Shown one piece after another: positions 35,567 through 42,009 of a DNA stretch of 64,000 bases (the first letter of the stretch is position 1; the number at the start of each line of letters is the position of its first letter). Origin of the DNA: an uncultured Desulfovibrio sp. (GTDB lineage: Bacteria > Desulfobacterota > Desulfovibrionia > Desulfovibrionales > Desulfovibrionaceae). The notes beneath the pieces are model-generated. The model saw nothing but the letters and a program-made list of their open reading frames with translations. It had not been told where the DNA came from and made no database searches. The translations under genes were made by a program, and so were the position numbers. The DNA lies in NCBI GenBank assembly GCA_937926875.1, contig CALBAX010000015.1, positions 35,200-99,199 on the forward strand, given 5' to 3'.

Positions 35567-36763
35567 ATGGCCAAGAAACTGACGGATACCGCTGTGAGGA
35601 CGGCGAAGCCCAGGGAAAAGCCCTACAAGGTGGCGGATGGTGACGGGCTGTATGTGCTGGTCAACCCAGGCGGCGGCAAGCTCTGGCGGCTCAAGTACCG
35701 CTTTGAGGGGAAGGAACGTCTCTTTGCCATCGGCACCTATCCTGCCGTTTCCCTCAAGGAGGCGCGGGCCCGGGCGGTCACGGCAAAGGAAATGATCGCC
35801 CGCGGCATAGACCCCTGCGCCGCACGCAAGGCCGCCAAGGCGGAAGCCATCGCCAGGAGCCTGACCTTTGAAGTGGTGGCGCGGGAATGGCACAAGAAGA
35901 AGCTGGCGGGCTGGACGCCCAACCATGCCCGGCAGATCATCCGGCGACTGGAGACCCTGGCCTTTCCTGATCTTGGCAGCAGGCCCATTGCCGAACTTGG
36001 TGCGCCTGACTTCCTGGCTGTGCTGGGCAAGGTGGAGCGGCAAGGCCATCTGGAGACAGCCCGCCGCCTTGCCCAGATATGCGGACAGGTAACGCGCTAC
36101 GCACGCCTTGCCGGGATGATCGTCGCCGATCCGGCAAGCCACCTGACCGAAGCCCTGACCACAAAGCCGGTGCGCCACCATGCCGCCATCACCGAACCGC
36201 AGGAGATCGGCGCCCTGCTCCGGGCCATAGACGACTATCCGGGGGATGTGTCCGTCTCCTTTGCCCTGAAGATCATGCCGTATGTCTTTGTCCGCTCCAG
36301 CGAGCTGCGGCGGGCCACCTGGTCAGAGATCGACCTGGACAGGGCGGAATGGCTGATACCTGCCGAACGCATGAAGATGCGGCGGCCCCACCTTGTCCCG
36401 CTTGCCCGGCAGGTGGTGAGGATGTTCCGCGCCCTGCACGCCATCACCGGCAACAGGGAGCTTGTCTTCCCCGGTACGGCTTCCGCCACGCGCTGCATAT
36501 CGGATGTTGGTCTGCTCAATGCCCTGCGCCGTCTGGGCTATGGCCGGGATGAAATGACCGTCCACGGCTTCCGCAGCATGGCCTCCACCCGGCTGAACGA
36601 GATGGGCTACCGTCCTGACGTGATCGAGGCCCAGCTTGCCCATGCCGAAAAGAACAGCGTACGGGATGCCTACAATCGCGCCCAGTATGTGGAGGAGCGC
36701 CGCCGCATGATGCAGGAGTGGGCGGACTACCTGGACAGCCTGCGGGACGGAGAAGGGGCATAG
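35567..36763 (+). CDS. int: P4-type tyrosine integrase
   Basis: A 398-residue site-specific recombinase. Residues 1-90 form the DUF4102 arm-binding domain typical of P4-like integrases (ADGDGLYVLVNPGGGKLWRLKY, IGTYPAVSLKEARARA), followed by a core-binding domain and a catalytic domain. Catalytic residues: Arg in VRSSELRRATW, HGFRSMASTRL (His-x-x-Arg), the His in AQLAHAEKN and the Tyr in AYNRAQYVEE. It reads away from the tRNA-Ser in which the element sits. GTACCCCC repeats, likely its own arm sites, overlap its ribosome-binding region, suggesting autoregulation. Confidence 0.95.
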   Translation: MAKKLTDTAVRTAKPREKPYKVADGDGLYVLVNPGGGKLWRLKYRFEGKERLFAIGTYPAVSLKEARARAVTAKEMIARGIDPCAARKAAKAEAIARSLTFEVVAREWHKKKLAGWTPNHARQIIRRLETLAFPDLGSRPIAELGAPDFLAVLGKVERQGHLETARRLAQICGQVTRYARLAGMIVADPASHLTEALTTKPVRHHAAITEPQEIGALLRAIDDYPGDVSVSFALKIMPYVFVRSSELRRATWSEIDLDRAEWLIPAERMKMRRPHLVPLARQVVRMFRALHAITGNRELVFPGTASATRCISDVGLLNALRRLGYGRDEMTVHGFRSMASTRLNEMGYRPDVIEAQLAHAEKNSVRDAYNRAQYVEERRRMMQEWADYLDSLRDGEGA

Positions 36764-36823
36764 GCAGATTATGCTCCCTGCCCTGCCGGAACCTCCCCTG
36801 AGTTTATCCGTTTTTTGGTGTTC

Positions 36824-36916
36824 TTCGTGTTCTTCGTGTTCCCGTCCTACAGCCACAAGGGTTTGCGGGCGGAACACCTTTAAGAATGCTTCGTGTTCCT
36901 TCGTGTTCTCGTGTTC
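36824..36916 (+). repeat. Five short direct repeats TTCGTGTTC
   Basis: Exact TTCGTGTTC at 36824, 36833, 36890 and 36900 and TCGTGTTC at 36909, in the gap between integrase and toxin genes. The first two and the last three are directly tandem. Role unknown; they could be arm sites or protein-binding repeats. Confidence 0.65.
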
Positions 36917-36968
36917 CCTGCGGCCTGCGGCAAAGGCTGAGGCACTTCCCTTGCCGGAGGCTTGCCTC

Positions 36969-36996
36969 TTGACGTTATAAGCCAATGACTTACAAT
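36969..36996 (+). promoter_or_regulatory. Promoter of the toxin-antitoxin pair
   Basis: TTGACG (36969), a 16-base spacer, and TACAAT (36991), a good sigma-70 match. Imperfect half-sites TTATAAG and CTTACAA inside it could be the antitoxin operator. Because the -10 lies here, the transcript should start near 37003, so the in-frame ATG at 36985 cannot be the toxin start. Confidence 0.65.
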
Positions 36997-37017
36997 AGAA
37001 CCATGCACACACCACCT

Positions 37018-37353
37018 ATGACCGTCGTTGAAACTCCTTCCTTTTTGCGCAGGGCCAAGGGCCTGCTTTCTGAAACGGAACGCGCCGATCTGGTGGCCTA
37101 CCTTGCCGAACATCCCGACAGCGGAAAGGTCATGGAAGGCACGGGCGGAGTTCGCAAGCTGCGGTGGGCAAAAGAAGGAGAAGGCAAGAGCGGCGGCTAC
37201 AGGGTGATCTACTACTTTCATTCCGAGCGCATTCCCCTGTTTGCCCTGCTGATATACGGGAAGAACGAAAAAGCGAATCTGACGCAAGCCGAAAAGAACG
37301 ATATGCGCCGCCTGACGGCGCTGCTTGCGGCATACGGGAGGCAAAAGCCATGA
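37018..37353 (+). CDS. RelE/HigB-like toxin
   Basis: A 111-residue toxin of the RelE/ParE superfamily, which typically cleaves mRNA in the ribosome. The pattern TPSFLRRAKGLLSETERADLVAYLAEHP, GGVRKLRWAKEGEGKSGGYRVIYYF and LLIYGKNEKANLTQAEKNDM is characteristic. In-frame ATGs lie at 36985, 37003 and 37018; the promoter -10 overlaps the first, so 37018 (or 37003) is likely. Its stop overlaps the antitoxin start (ATGA), the usual toxin-first order of HigBA-like pairs. It may stabilise the element. Confidence 0.85.
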   Translation: MTVVETPSFLRRAKGLLSETERADLVAYLAEHPDSGKVMEGTGGVRKLRWAKEGEGKSGGYRVIYYFHSERIPLFALLIYGKNEKANLTQAEKNDMRRLTALLAAYGRQKP

Positions 37354-37664
37354 GCACGATAGGACAAGAAATCATCGCCGGTCTGACCGAAGCTGTGGAC
37401 TACATGGACGGGACGGCGGACAGGGCGCAATACGGCGTGCATGACTTCCCCCCGGCCAGTGCTCCCGAACGGGTGGACGTGAAGGCCATCCGGCAAAAGC
37501 TGGGCCTTTCCCAGACCGGGTTTGCGGCGGCCTTTGGCCTGTCCCTCTATACCCTTCGCAACTGGGAACAGGGCAGGAGACAGCCCGATCCGGCGGCACG
37601 GGCTTATCTGCGTGTCATCGAAGTCGCCCCTGACGTGGTGCGGCGGGCGCTGTGCGAGGCATGA
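37350..37664 (+). CDS. HigA-like antitoxin, Xre-type HTH
   Basis: A 104-residue protein with a helix-turn-helix near the C-terminus (IRQKLGLSQTGFAAAFGLSLYTLRNWEQGRRQPD) and an N-terminal segment expected to wrap the toxin. Antitoxins of this kind neutralise the toxin and repress their own promoter. GGGAGG lies upstream of the ATG, inside the toxin gene. Confidence 0.87.
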   Translation: MSTIGQEIIAGLTEAVDYMDGTADRAQYGVHDFPPASAPERVDVKAIRQKLGLSQTGFAAAFGLSLYTLRNWEQGRRQPDPAARAYLRVIEVAPDVVRRALCEA

Positions 37665-37766
37665 CCGCGCGGCCAGGAAGCGCAATCTCCGGCATATGTG
37701 GCTGGCCTGTCCTGGATGGGAAGCGGCGGGGTGCCAGGACGGCTTGCTCCTCTCCCTGCCGGAAGC

Positions 37767-37795
37767 CATAGTTCACTATGCTTCACCGGGTGAAG
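37767..37795. promoter_or_regulatory. Two adjacent palindromes
   Basis: CATAGTTCACTATG (37767-37780) and CTTCACCGGGTGAAG (37781-37795) abut each other in the gap before the hypothetical gene at 37925. They could be operators or a small RNA hairpin. Confidence 0.4.
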
Positions 37796-37924
37796 CCGTG
37801 GGCCAGAGGTGGGAGCCAATGGCTTTTCCCCGGCTAGGCATGGACTAGCTACCCATGCCGAAAAGGCGGAACCCTTGCCGCCCTGCCTGGGGGATCAAAA
37901 GAGAGTGCCCAGCAAGGTACGAAT

Positions 37925-38887
37925 ATGGACAAGACTGTAGTACTTGAACAGATCGTTGCAGTGGATGACATCCTTCATCGTTGGCACAAGAGCGCCGGAT
38001 TCCTGAACGGAGTTGCCGAAAGGAATGGTATATCCTTTTTTGCTCGTATTGACAGTAGAATACGCCCCACAGACGGAAAGGAAGTTCACTTTTGTTCGCT
38101 GCTCTCCAGCATATGGTGTATCGATTTTTCTAAAGAATGGTATGATACGGAAAATGTCTTTATGCGCCCTGAGGATGTGGCGGCCTATGAAAAGGAGCAT
38201 CCTGAAGTTCTCTGGGAGCCTGCCCACCCAGAGGCGGAGATCATGAAGGAATATGGGGAGAATATCCCCGCCGATATCGTGCGCCGGTGGCTGAAAATGA
38301 GTCCGATGCACTTCATTGACTTCATGAACAGCGGCCAGGGTCCTGTCTGCTCATGGGAAGAAGGATTCAGGAAACATAGCGAAGAGCTTTACCCTGATGG
38401 CCCATTTTTTACTACAAAAGACTTGCAAGATGAAAATTTTACCTTTCACGTTCTTGACTGGCTAAACTGGCAGAAAGCGATGGGCGGCAGAGGCAAGGCA
38501 GCTGGTGGAGAGGAGGGCGACACGGCAACCGCCCTGCGGGGAAAAGCCTCTCCCATTGCCGAACGGGAAGCCGTCCTAAAAGCTGAGCTGGAACAGGCCC
38601 GGCAAGAGAAGGCCGCCTTGCAAGCTGAGCTGGAGAAGACCAGAGCAGAGCTGGAACAGGCCCGGCAGGGTGAAGGCCAAGGCTTGAAGTGGTACGGCCT
38701 GATTGCCGTAATAGAGCAGTGCTGGAAGGAGGGCAAGACTCCCCAGGAGACGGCGGCCTGCTTGAAGGGTGCCGGGGCCTCTTGGGCTATGATTGGCGGC
38801 CTGATGCATCCTCAAGGAAACATTACAGACTGGCAGCAGTACGGCAAGAACCTGTTCAACGGCAGCACTAAAACCTTACCGTGGTAG
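37925..38887 (+). CDS. Hypothetical protein with coiled coil
   Basis: A 320-residue protein that I do not recognise. Residues 1-170 look globular (HFCSLLSSIWCIDFSKEWYD, WEEGFRKHSEELYPDGPFF); residues 190-245 form a predicted coiled coil of repeated leucine heptads (AELEQARQEKAALQAELEKT); the last 70 residues look globular again (WYGLIAVIEQCWKEGKTP, GASWAMIGGLMHPQGN). The first part is AT-richer than the neighbours. Cargo genes at this position in satellites are often defence-related, but no domain supports that here. Confidence 0.7.
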   Translation: MDKTVVLEQIVAVDDILHRWHKSAGFLNGVAERNGISFFARIDSRIRPTDGKEVHFCSLLSSIWCIDFSKEWYDTENVFMRPEDVAAYEKEHPEVLWEPAHPEAEIMKEYGENIPADIVRRWLKMSPMHFIDFMNSGQGPVCSWEEGFRKHSEELYPDGPFFTTKDLQDENFTFHVLDWLNWQKAMGGRGKAAGGEEGDTATALRGKASPIAEREAVLKAELEQARQEKAALQAELEKTRAELEQARQGEGQGLKWYGLIAVIEQCWKEGKTPQETAACLKGAGASWAMIGGLMHPQGNITDWQQYGKNLFNGSTKTLPW

Positions 38888-38890
38888 ACC

Positions 38891-38967
38891 TTACCCCACC
38901 TTCCCGGGAAAAATACCACACCTCACAGACGAAAATACCACGCCTTACCCCGCTTGCTTACCACACC
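38891..38967 (+). promoter_or_regulatory. Phased operator array upstream of alpA
   Basis: Four copies of a 10-base motif: TTACCCCACC (38891), ATACCACACC (38913), ATACCACGCC (38935) and TTACCACACC (38958). The starts are 22, 22 and 23 bases apart, two helical turns, so a protein could bind all of them on one DNA face. The first overlaps the region just after the preceding stop codon. Confidence 0.65.
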
Positions 38968-38979
38968 GCACGGTGCGCT

Positions 38980-39019
38980 AACCTCCTTGCAAATGCATCA
39001 AGCTGCAAGGAGGTTTTTT
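38980..39019 (+). promoter_or_regulatory. Hairpin with T-run that contains the alpA Shine-Dalgarno
   Basis: Perfect 12-bp stem: AACCTCCTTGCA (38980-38991) and TGCAAGGAGGTT (39004-39015), a 12-base loop, then a T-run. The 3-prime arm includes AAGGAGG, the ribosome site placed seven bases before the alpA ATG. As RNA it would either terminate transcription or hide the ribosome site. Confidence 0.75.
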
Positions 39020-39020
39020 C

Positions 39021-39248
39021 ATGTCCGCTACCGTTCAAAGCTCCCCCAGACCTACCCTGCCGGAAACTGGATTCCTGCGCCTGGCCGACGTGCTGCGGTT
39101 CGTGCCTGTCTGCCGGACTGCCTGGTACGACGGTGTAAAGTCCGGGCTGTTCCCCCGGCCCGTGGCCCTGGGAAAGCGTGCCCGCGGCTATCGTGTGGAA
39201 GATGTGCGCGCCCTGATCGACCGTCTCAATGCCGGTGAGGGGGCCTAG
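39021..39248 (+). CDS. alpA: AlpA-family phage regulator
   Basis: A 75-residue winged-helix protein of the AlpA family, which in P4-like satellites and related elements activates integrase or excision genes. The typical line is GFLRLADVLRFVPVCRTAWYDGVKSGLFPRPVALGKRARGYRVEDV. Its translation is likely controlled by the hairpin that contains its ribosome site, and the phased motif array upstream suggests repression or autoregulation. The next gene begins two bases after the stop. Confidence 0.88.
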   Translation: MSATVQSSPRPTLPETGFLRLADVLRFVPVCRTAWYDGVKSGLFPRPVALGKRARGYRVEDVRALIDRLNAGEGA

Positions 39249-39249
39249 C

Positions 39250-39696
39250 ATGATCCAAAAGAAAAGCCCCCGATGCTTGGCGGCGGTGGGGGCAAATCAA
39301 AAAGGCGGCAAGGTGAGGGATCTTGCTTGTCCCCATCATGCCACACCGCCCCGCCCCGCACAAGCCGAAAGCTGTGACCGCTGCCAGTTTTTCCGCACTG
39401 TGGCCCTGGCTTCCGGCCGTGAGCGCCTGCTCTGCATGCTGAGCGGCGAAAAGCTCACCACCGCCGGGTGGTGTGAGCTGTTCGCGCCCGGCAAGTGGGA
39501 AGAGACCTGGGCCGATCCTGCACCGGCCCCCCGTCAAAGCTGGCTCTGCCGTGTCTGCACGCATGGCATCGTGCCGTCCTTCCGGGCCGCCATCATCGGC
39601 CTTGCGGGATGCCGCTCCCATTACCTGCCGGACGGGCGCGGCTGGCCTGTCCTCTGCCCCGGCTTCAAGGTGAAGGAGGGCTGCCATGCTGCGTAG
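39250..39696 (+). CDS. Cysteine-rich hypothetical protein
   Basis: A 148-residue protein that I cannot name. It has paired cysteines, ESCDRCQFFRTVAL near residue 42 and WLCRVCTHGIV near residue 100, plus single cysteines near residues 62, 75 and 136, suggesting one or two zinc sites. GAGGGGG precedes the ATG at 39250, which lies two bases after the alpA stop, so the two genes are co-transcribed. Confidence 0.7.
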   Translation: MIQKKSPRCLAAVGANQKGGKVRDLACPHHATPPRPAQAESCDRCQFFRTVALASGRERLLCMLSGEKLTTAGWCELFAPGKWEETWADPAPAPRQSWLCRVCTHGIVPSFRAAIIGLAGCRSHYLPDGRGWPVLCPGFKVKEGCHAA

Positions 39697-39755
39697 CAAT
39701 ACCGCTGGATCGTTGCGGCCCTTGACGCGCGCCCGCTGTCTGGGGCAGACTGAAC

Positions 39756-39775
39756 TTCCCCAAACAGTGCAAGGC
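39756..39775 (+). promoter_or_regulatory. seqA-like target of the immunity RNA
   Basis: The repeat TTCCCCAAACAGTGCAAGGC contains CAGTGCAAGGC, an exact 11-base complement of the loop of the RNA at 39876-39953. A second copy is at 39967. The layout copies seqA/seqC around cI of phage P4. Confidence 0.65.
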
Positions 39776-39875
39776 GTAACCGACGCCTTTACCGTGCCCC
39801 ACGCGGTGAAAAGAGCGGTCTTTTTTTCTGCCAGCAATACGCGAGAGGTTTACCCTTTGCGCGGTGCTATACATT

Positions 39876-39953
39876 GGCGGAAGCAACGTCCGGGTGTTCG
39901 TGAGACCCCGGCGGCCTTGCACTGGCCGGGGAGCGTTGTTTCCGCCTTTTTTT
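39876..39953 (+). ncRNA. P4 CI-like immunity RNA
   Basis: A predicted 78-base RNA. The outer stem GGCGGAAGCAACG (39876-39888) pairs with CGTTGTTTCCGCC (39934-39946) over 13 bp with one G-U, followed by seven T residues, so the RNA ends in an intrinsic terminator. Inside, CCCCGGC (39906) pairs with GCCGGGG (39925), exposing a loop that holds CCTTGCACTG. That loop complements repeats at 39765 and 39974. A TATACA box (39868-39873) sits just upstream. In phage P4 the same design causes early transcription termination of the replication operon and confers immunity. Confidence 0.7.
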
Positions 39954-39966
39954 GTATCCTTAATCC

Positions 39967-39982
39967 CCCCAAACAGTGCAGG
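39967..39982 (+). promoter_or_regulatory. seqC-like target of the immunity RNA
   Basis: CCCCAAACAGTGCAGG repeats the seqA-like site with one base missing (CAGTGCAGG against CAGTGCAAGG). It overlaps the only candidate ribosome site, CAGGTG, of the small gene at 39989. Confidence 0.6.
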
Positions 39983-39988
39983 TGTTTC

Positions 39989-40186
39989 ATGCATTCCATC
40001 CCCCTTTTCCGCCCCGCGTCCTGCGGTGGTCGTGCGTCCCTGTCCTTCCTTCTTCGCAAGCTGGCCCGTGCCGGTGAAACTGCCGCCCTTGTGGCCCTGC
40101 TGGGCACGTCGTTGTCCACGTCGGCCCGTGTGCGCTGGGCCATGCTCGGTAATGTCCTGACCGTGAAGGAGGTGCGCCATGCGTAA
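39989..40186 (+). CDS. Small protein in the position of P4 kil
   Basis: A 65-residue basic protein (MHSIPLFRPASCGGRASLSF at the start, ending NVLTVKEVRHA). I do not recognise it. It follows the immunity RNA and its 3-prime target repeat directly, where P4 has kil. The frame remains open upstream to 39686, but that part is just translation of the structured RNA region. It overlaps the next gene by 8 bases. Confidence 0.45.
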   Translation: MHSIPLFRPASCGGRASLSFLLRKLARAGETAALVALLGTSLSTSARVRWAMLGNVLTVKEVRHA

Positions 40187-40490
40187 CTACTGCGCCCGCT
40201 CTTCCAGCATCCCCCGGAGCCTGCGGCATATCTCCCCCAACAGCGCCCTGGAAGACGCCGCTTGTCTGGCCACGTTCCTGCGCAACGTCGTGGGCGACAT
40301 GTTTGCCCAGGACGGCAACGGTCTGCCCTCTGATGAAAGCAATATGGGCCTTGCCCTCTGCTTCGACCTGCTCCTGGACAAGATCGCCATCGCCGGCGGG
40401 GAGCTCTCCTTCCCCCTTGCCGGGCTGCCGCATGAGCGCGACCTGCCCCCGCTGTGGGATCCCGAACGGGAAGGGGGCGACCATGAGTGA
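40179..40490 (+). CDS. Small hypothetical protein of the replication operon
   Basis: A 103-residue protein; recognisable only as ALEDAACLATFLRNVVGDMF and SNMGLALCFDLLLDKIAIAG, probably helical. AAGGAGG lies eight bases before the ATG. It overlaps both neighbours by 8 bases, which indicates a translationally coupled operon with the helicase gene. Confidence 0.65.
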   Translation: MRNYCARSSSIPRSLRHISPNSALEDAACLATFLRNVVGDMFAQDGNGLPSDESNMGLALCFDLLLDKIAIAGGELSFPLAGLPHERDLPPLWDPEREGGDHE

Positions 40491-41805
40491 CATCACGGAC
40501 GACATCATCCCCGGCGGCGGGCAGCCCCCCTATGCGGACATGATCCTTGCCAACGCCGCGGCCTTCGCCTCCCGGGCGGACACGGCAGGAAGGAAGCCTT
40601 GCGCCGCCGTGGTCCCGGTGCGGGCCATCCATCTGGAGACGGCGGCCAGCATCCTGTCCACGCCGCCCGTGGCCTGGCGCGTCAAAGGCGTCCTGCCGGC
40701 CCAGGGCGTGGCGGTGGTCTTTGGGGCCAGCGGTTCCGGCAAATCCTTCGTGATGCTCGATCTGGCCGCGCATATCGCCCTTGGCCGCCGCTGGTTCGGC
40801 TGCCGGGTCAAGGAAGCCTCGGTGGTCTATGTGAACCTGGAAAGCTCCGGCGGGCTGCGGACGCGCCTTGAGGCCTGGGAAAAAGAATACGAACAGAGCT
40901 ACCCCCGGGACGTCCAGTTCGTGCGCGAACGCCTGCGCCTTATGGACGACGTGGAGGCGCTGGCCAATGTCAGCCCCGACGGGGGTGTCGTCATTATCGA
41001 CACCCTGCACGCGGCGGCTCCTGATCTGGACGAGAACAGCTCCCAGGACATGGGCCTGATCATCGAGGCGGCCACGCGGTTGCAGACCCGGACCGGCGGG
41101 CTGGTGGTGCTGGTGCACCATACCGGCAAGGACCAGGGCCGCGGGGCCCGGGGGCATTACAGCCTGACAGCCGATGCCGACGCCGTGCTGGAGGTGGAGC
41201 GGGAAAAGAACGGCGCCCGCGCCGTGGTGCTGCGCAAGAGCAAGGAAGGCGTGGACGGCATGCGCTGGCCGTTCCTGCTCAAGGCCGTGCCGCTGGGGAC
41301 CGACGAGGACGGGGACCCCTTGTCCTCCTGCGTGGTGGCGCCCGATGTCACGGCAAGGCGGGCCGAACGCCGGCCGCACCTGACCCCCTCGCAGGAATAC
41401 GGCCTTGCCTCCCTCAAGGCGGCCCTGCAGGAAGCGGGAGACGATGCCGTGCACATCGACGTCTGGCGCAGGCATTTTTATGCCCGGTCCACTGCGGACA
41501 ATACAGAAGCCAAACGAAAGGCTTTTGGCAGAGCACGGGAAAGTTTGGTCAGCCTGGGGGTCATCATTGTGCAGGATGACATGTACTCCGTCCCTTCCGG
41601 GACAGGCGGGACAGAGCGGGACAACTGCGGGACATGTCCCGGGGGACACCCCCCTTCCCCGGGGGCGGGACAACCGGGACACACACCTTTAGGTGTGTCC
41701 CGGTCCGATGTCCCGGTCCCGGGAGGTGTCCGGGGCCTGTTGTCGGGGGTGCCGGAACAGGGAGCGGGACAAGCCCAATGTCCCGGTACAGGAGGACAAG
41801 AATGA
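40483..41805 (+). CDS. RepA-like AAA replicative helicase
   Basis: A 440-residue RecA-fold ATPase of the RepA/AAA_25 family, hexameric helicases of plasmids and satellites. Walker A GASGSGKSFVMLDLAAHIAL lies near residue 85, Walker B GVVIIDTLHAAAPDLDENS near residue 170, and VVLVHHTGKDQGRGARGHYSL is the typical sensor region. From about residue 370 the sequence becomes low-complexity glycine/proline because the first iteron array (41598-41785) runs through the coding frame; the functional protein probably ends before that. The primase gene follows the second iteron array. Confidence 0.88.
   Translation: MSDITDDIIPGGGQPPYADMILANAAAFASRADTAGRKPCAAVVPVRAIHLETAASILSTPPVAWRVKGVLPAQGVAVVFGASGSGKSFVMLDLAAHIALGRRWFGCRVKEASVVYVNLESSGGLRTRLEAWEKEYEQSYPRDVQFVRERLRLMDDVEALANVSPDGGVVIIDTLHAAAPDLDENSSQDMGLIIEAATRLQTRTGGLVVLVHHTGKDQGRGARGHYSLTADADAVLEVEREKNGARAVVLRKSKEGVDGMRWPFLLKAVPLGTDEDGDPLSSCVVAPDVTARRAERRPHLTPSQEYGLASLKAALQEAGDDAVHIDVWRRHFYARSTADNTEAKRKAFGRARESLVSLGVIIVQDDMYSVPSGTGGTERDNCGTCPGGHPPSPGAGQPGHTPLGVSRSDVPVPGGVRGLLSGVPEQGAGQAQCPGTGGQE
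41598..41785. repeat. Iteron array 1 (CGGGACA), candidate origin
   Basis: Exact CGGGACA at 41598, 41607, 41617, 41628, 41666, 41675 and 41765, and the complement TGTCCCG at 41635, 41696, 41709 and 41779: eleven copies. An inverted repeat ACACACCT/AGGTGTGT is centred at 41690. Spacing of 9-11 bases in the tandem blocks is one helical turn. Confidence 0.8.
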
Positions 41806-41994
41806 TCTGTTCTGCCCTGTCCGGTACGACCGGTACAGACCGGTACATAACCGGTACATGTACCGGGGGCATACCCCATCCCGAGACGGTACAAACGGTA
41901 CACACCCCTTTAGGGGTGTACCGTGTACCGGTACCGGGGGATGCCTGCGGTATGCTGCCTGGAAAAGAACTGCTTTGTACCGGTGCTTGTACCG
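41784..41994. repeat. Iteron array 2 (CGGTACA), candidate origin
   Basis: Exact CGGTACA at 41784, 41831, 41841, 41852, 41887 and 41896, and TGTACCG at 41859, 41917, 41924, 41976 and 41988: eleven copies. An inverted repeat ACACCCCT/AGGGGTGT is centred at 41911. The order and spacing mirror array 1 at an offset of about 221 bases, with one base changed in every iteron. Confidence 0.8.
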
Positions 41995-42009
41995 GGCAGG
42001 AGGGGAACG

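Noticed and set aside
39686..40186. A 166-residue open frame across the immunity RNA region
   Set aside because: Its first 100 codons translate the structured RNA and its flanking repeats; there is no ribosome site at 39686. Only the part from 39989 is kept, with low confidence.
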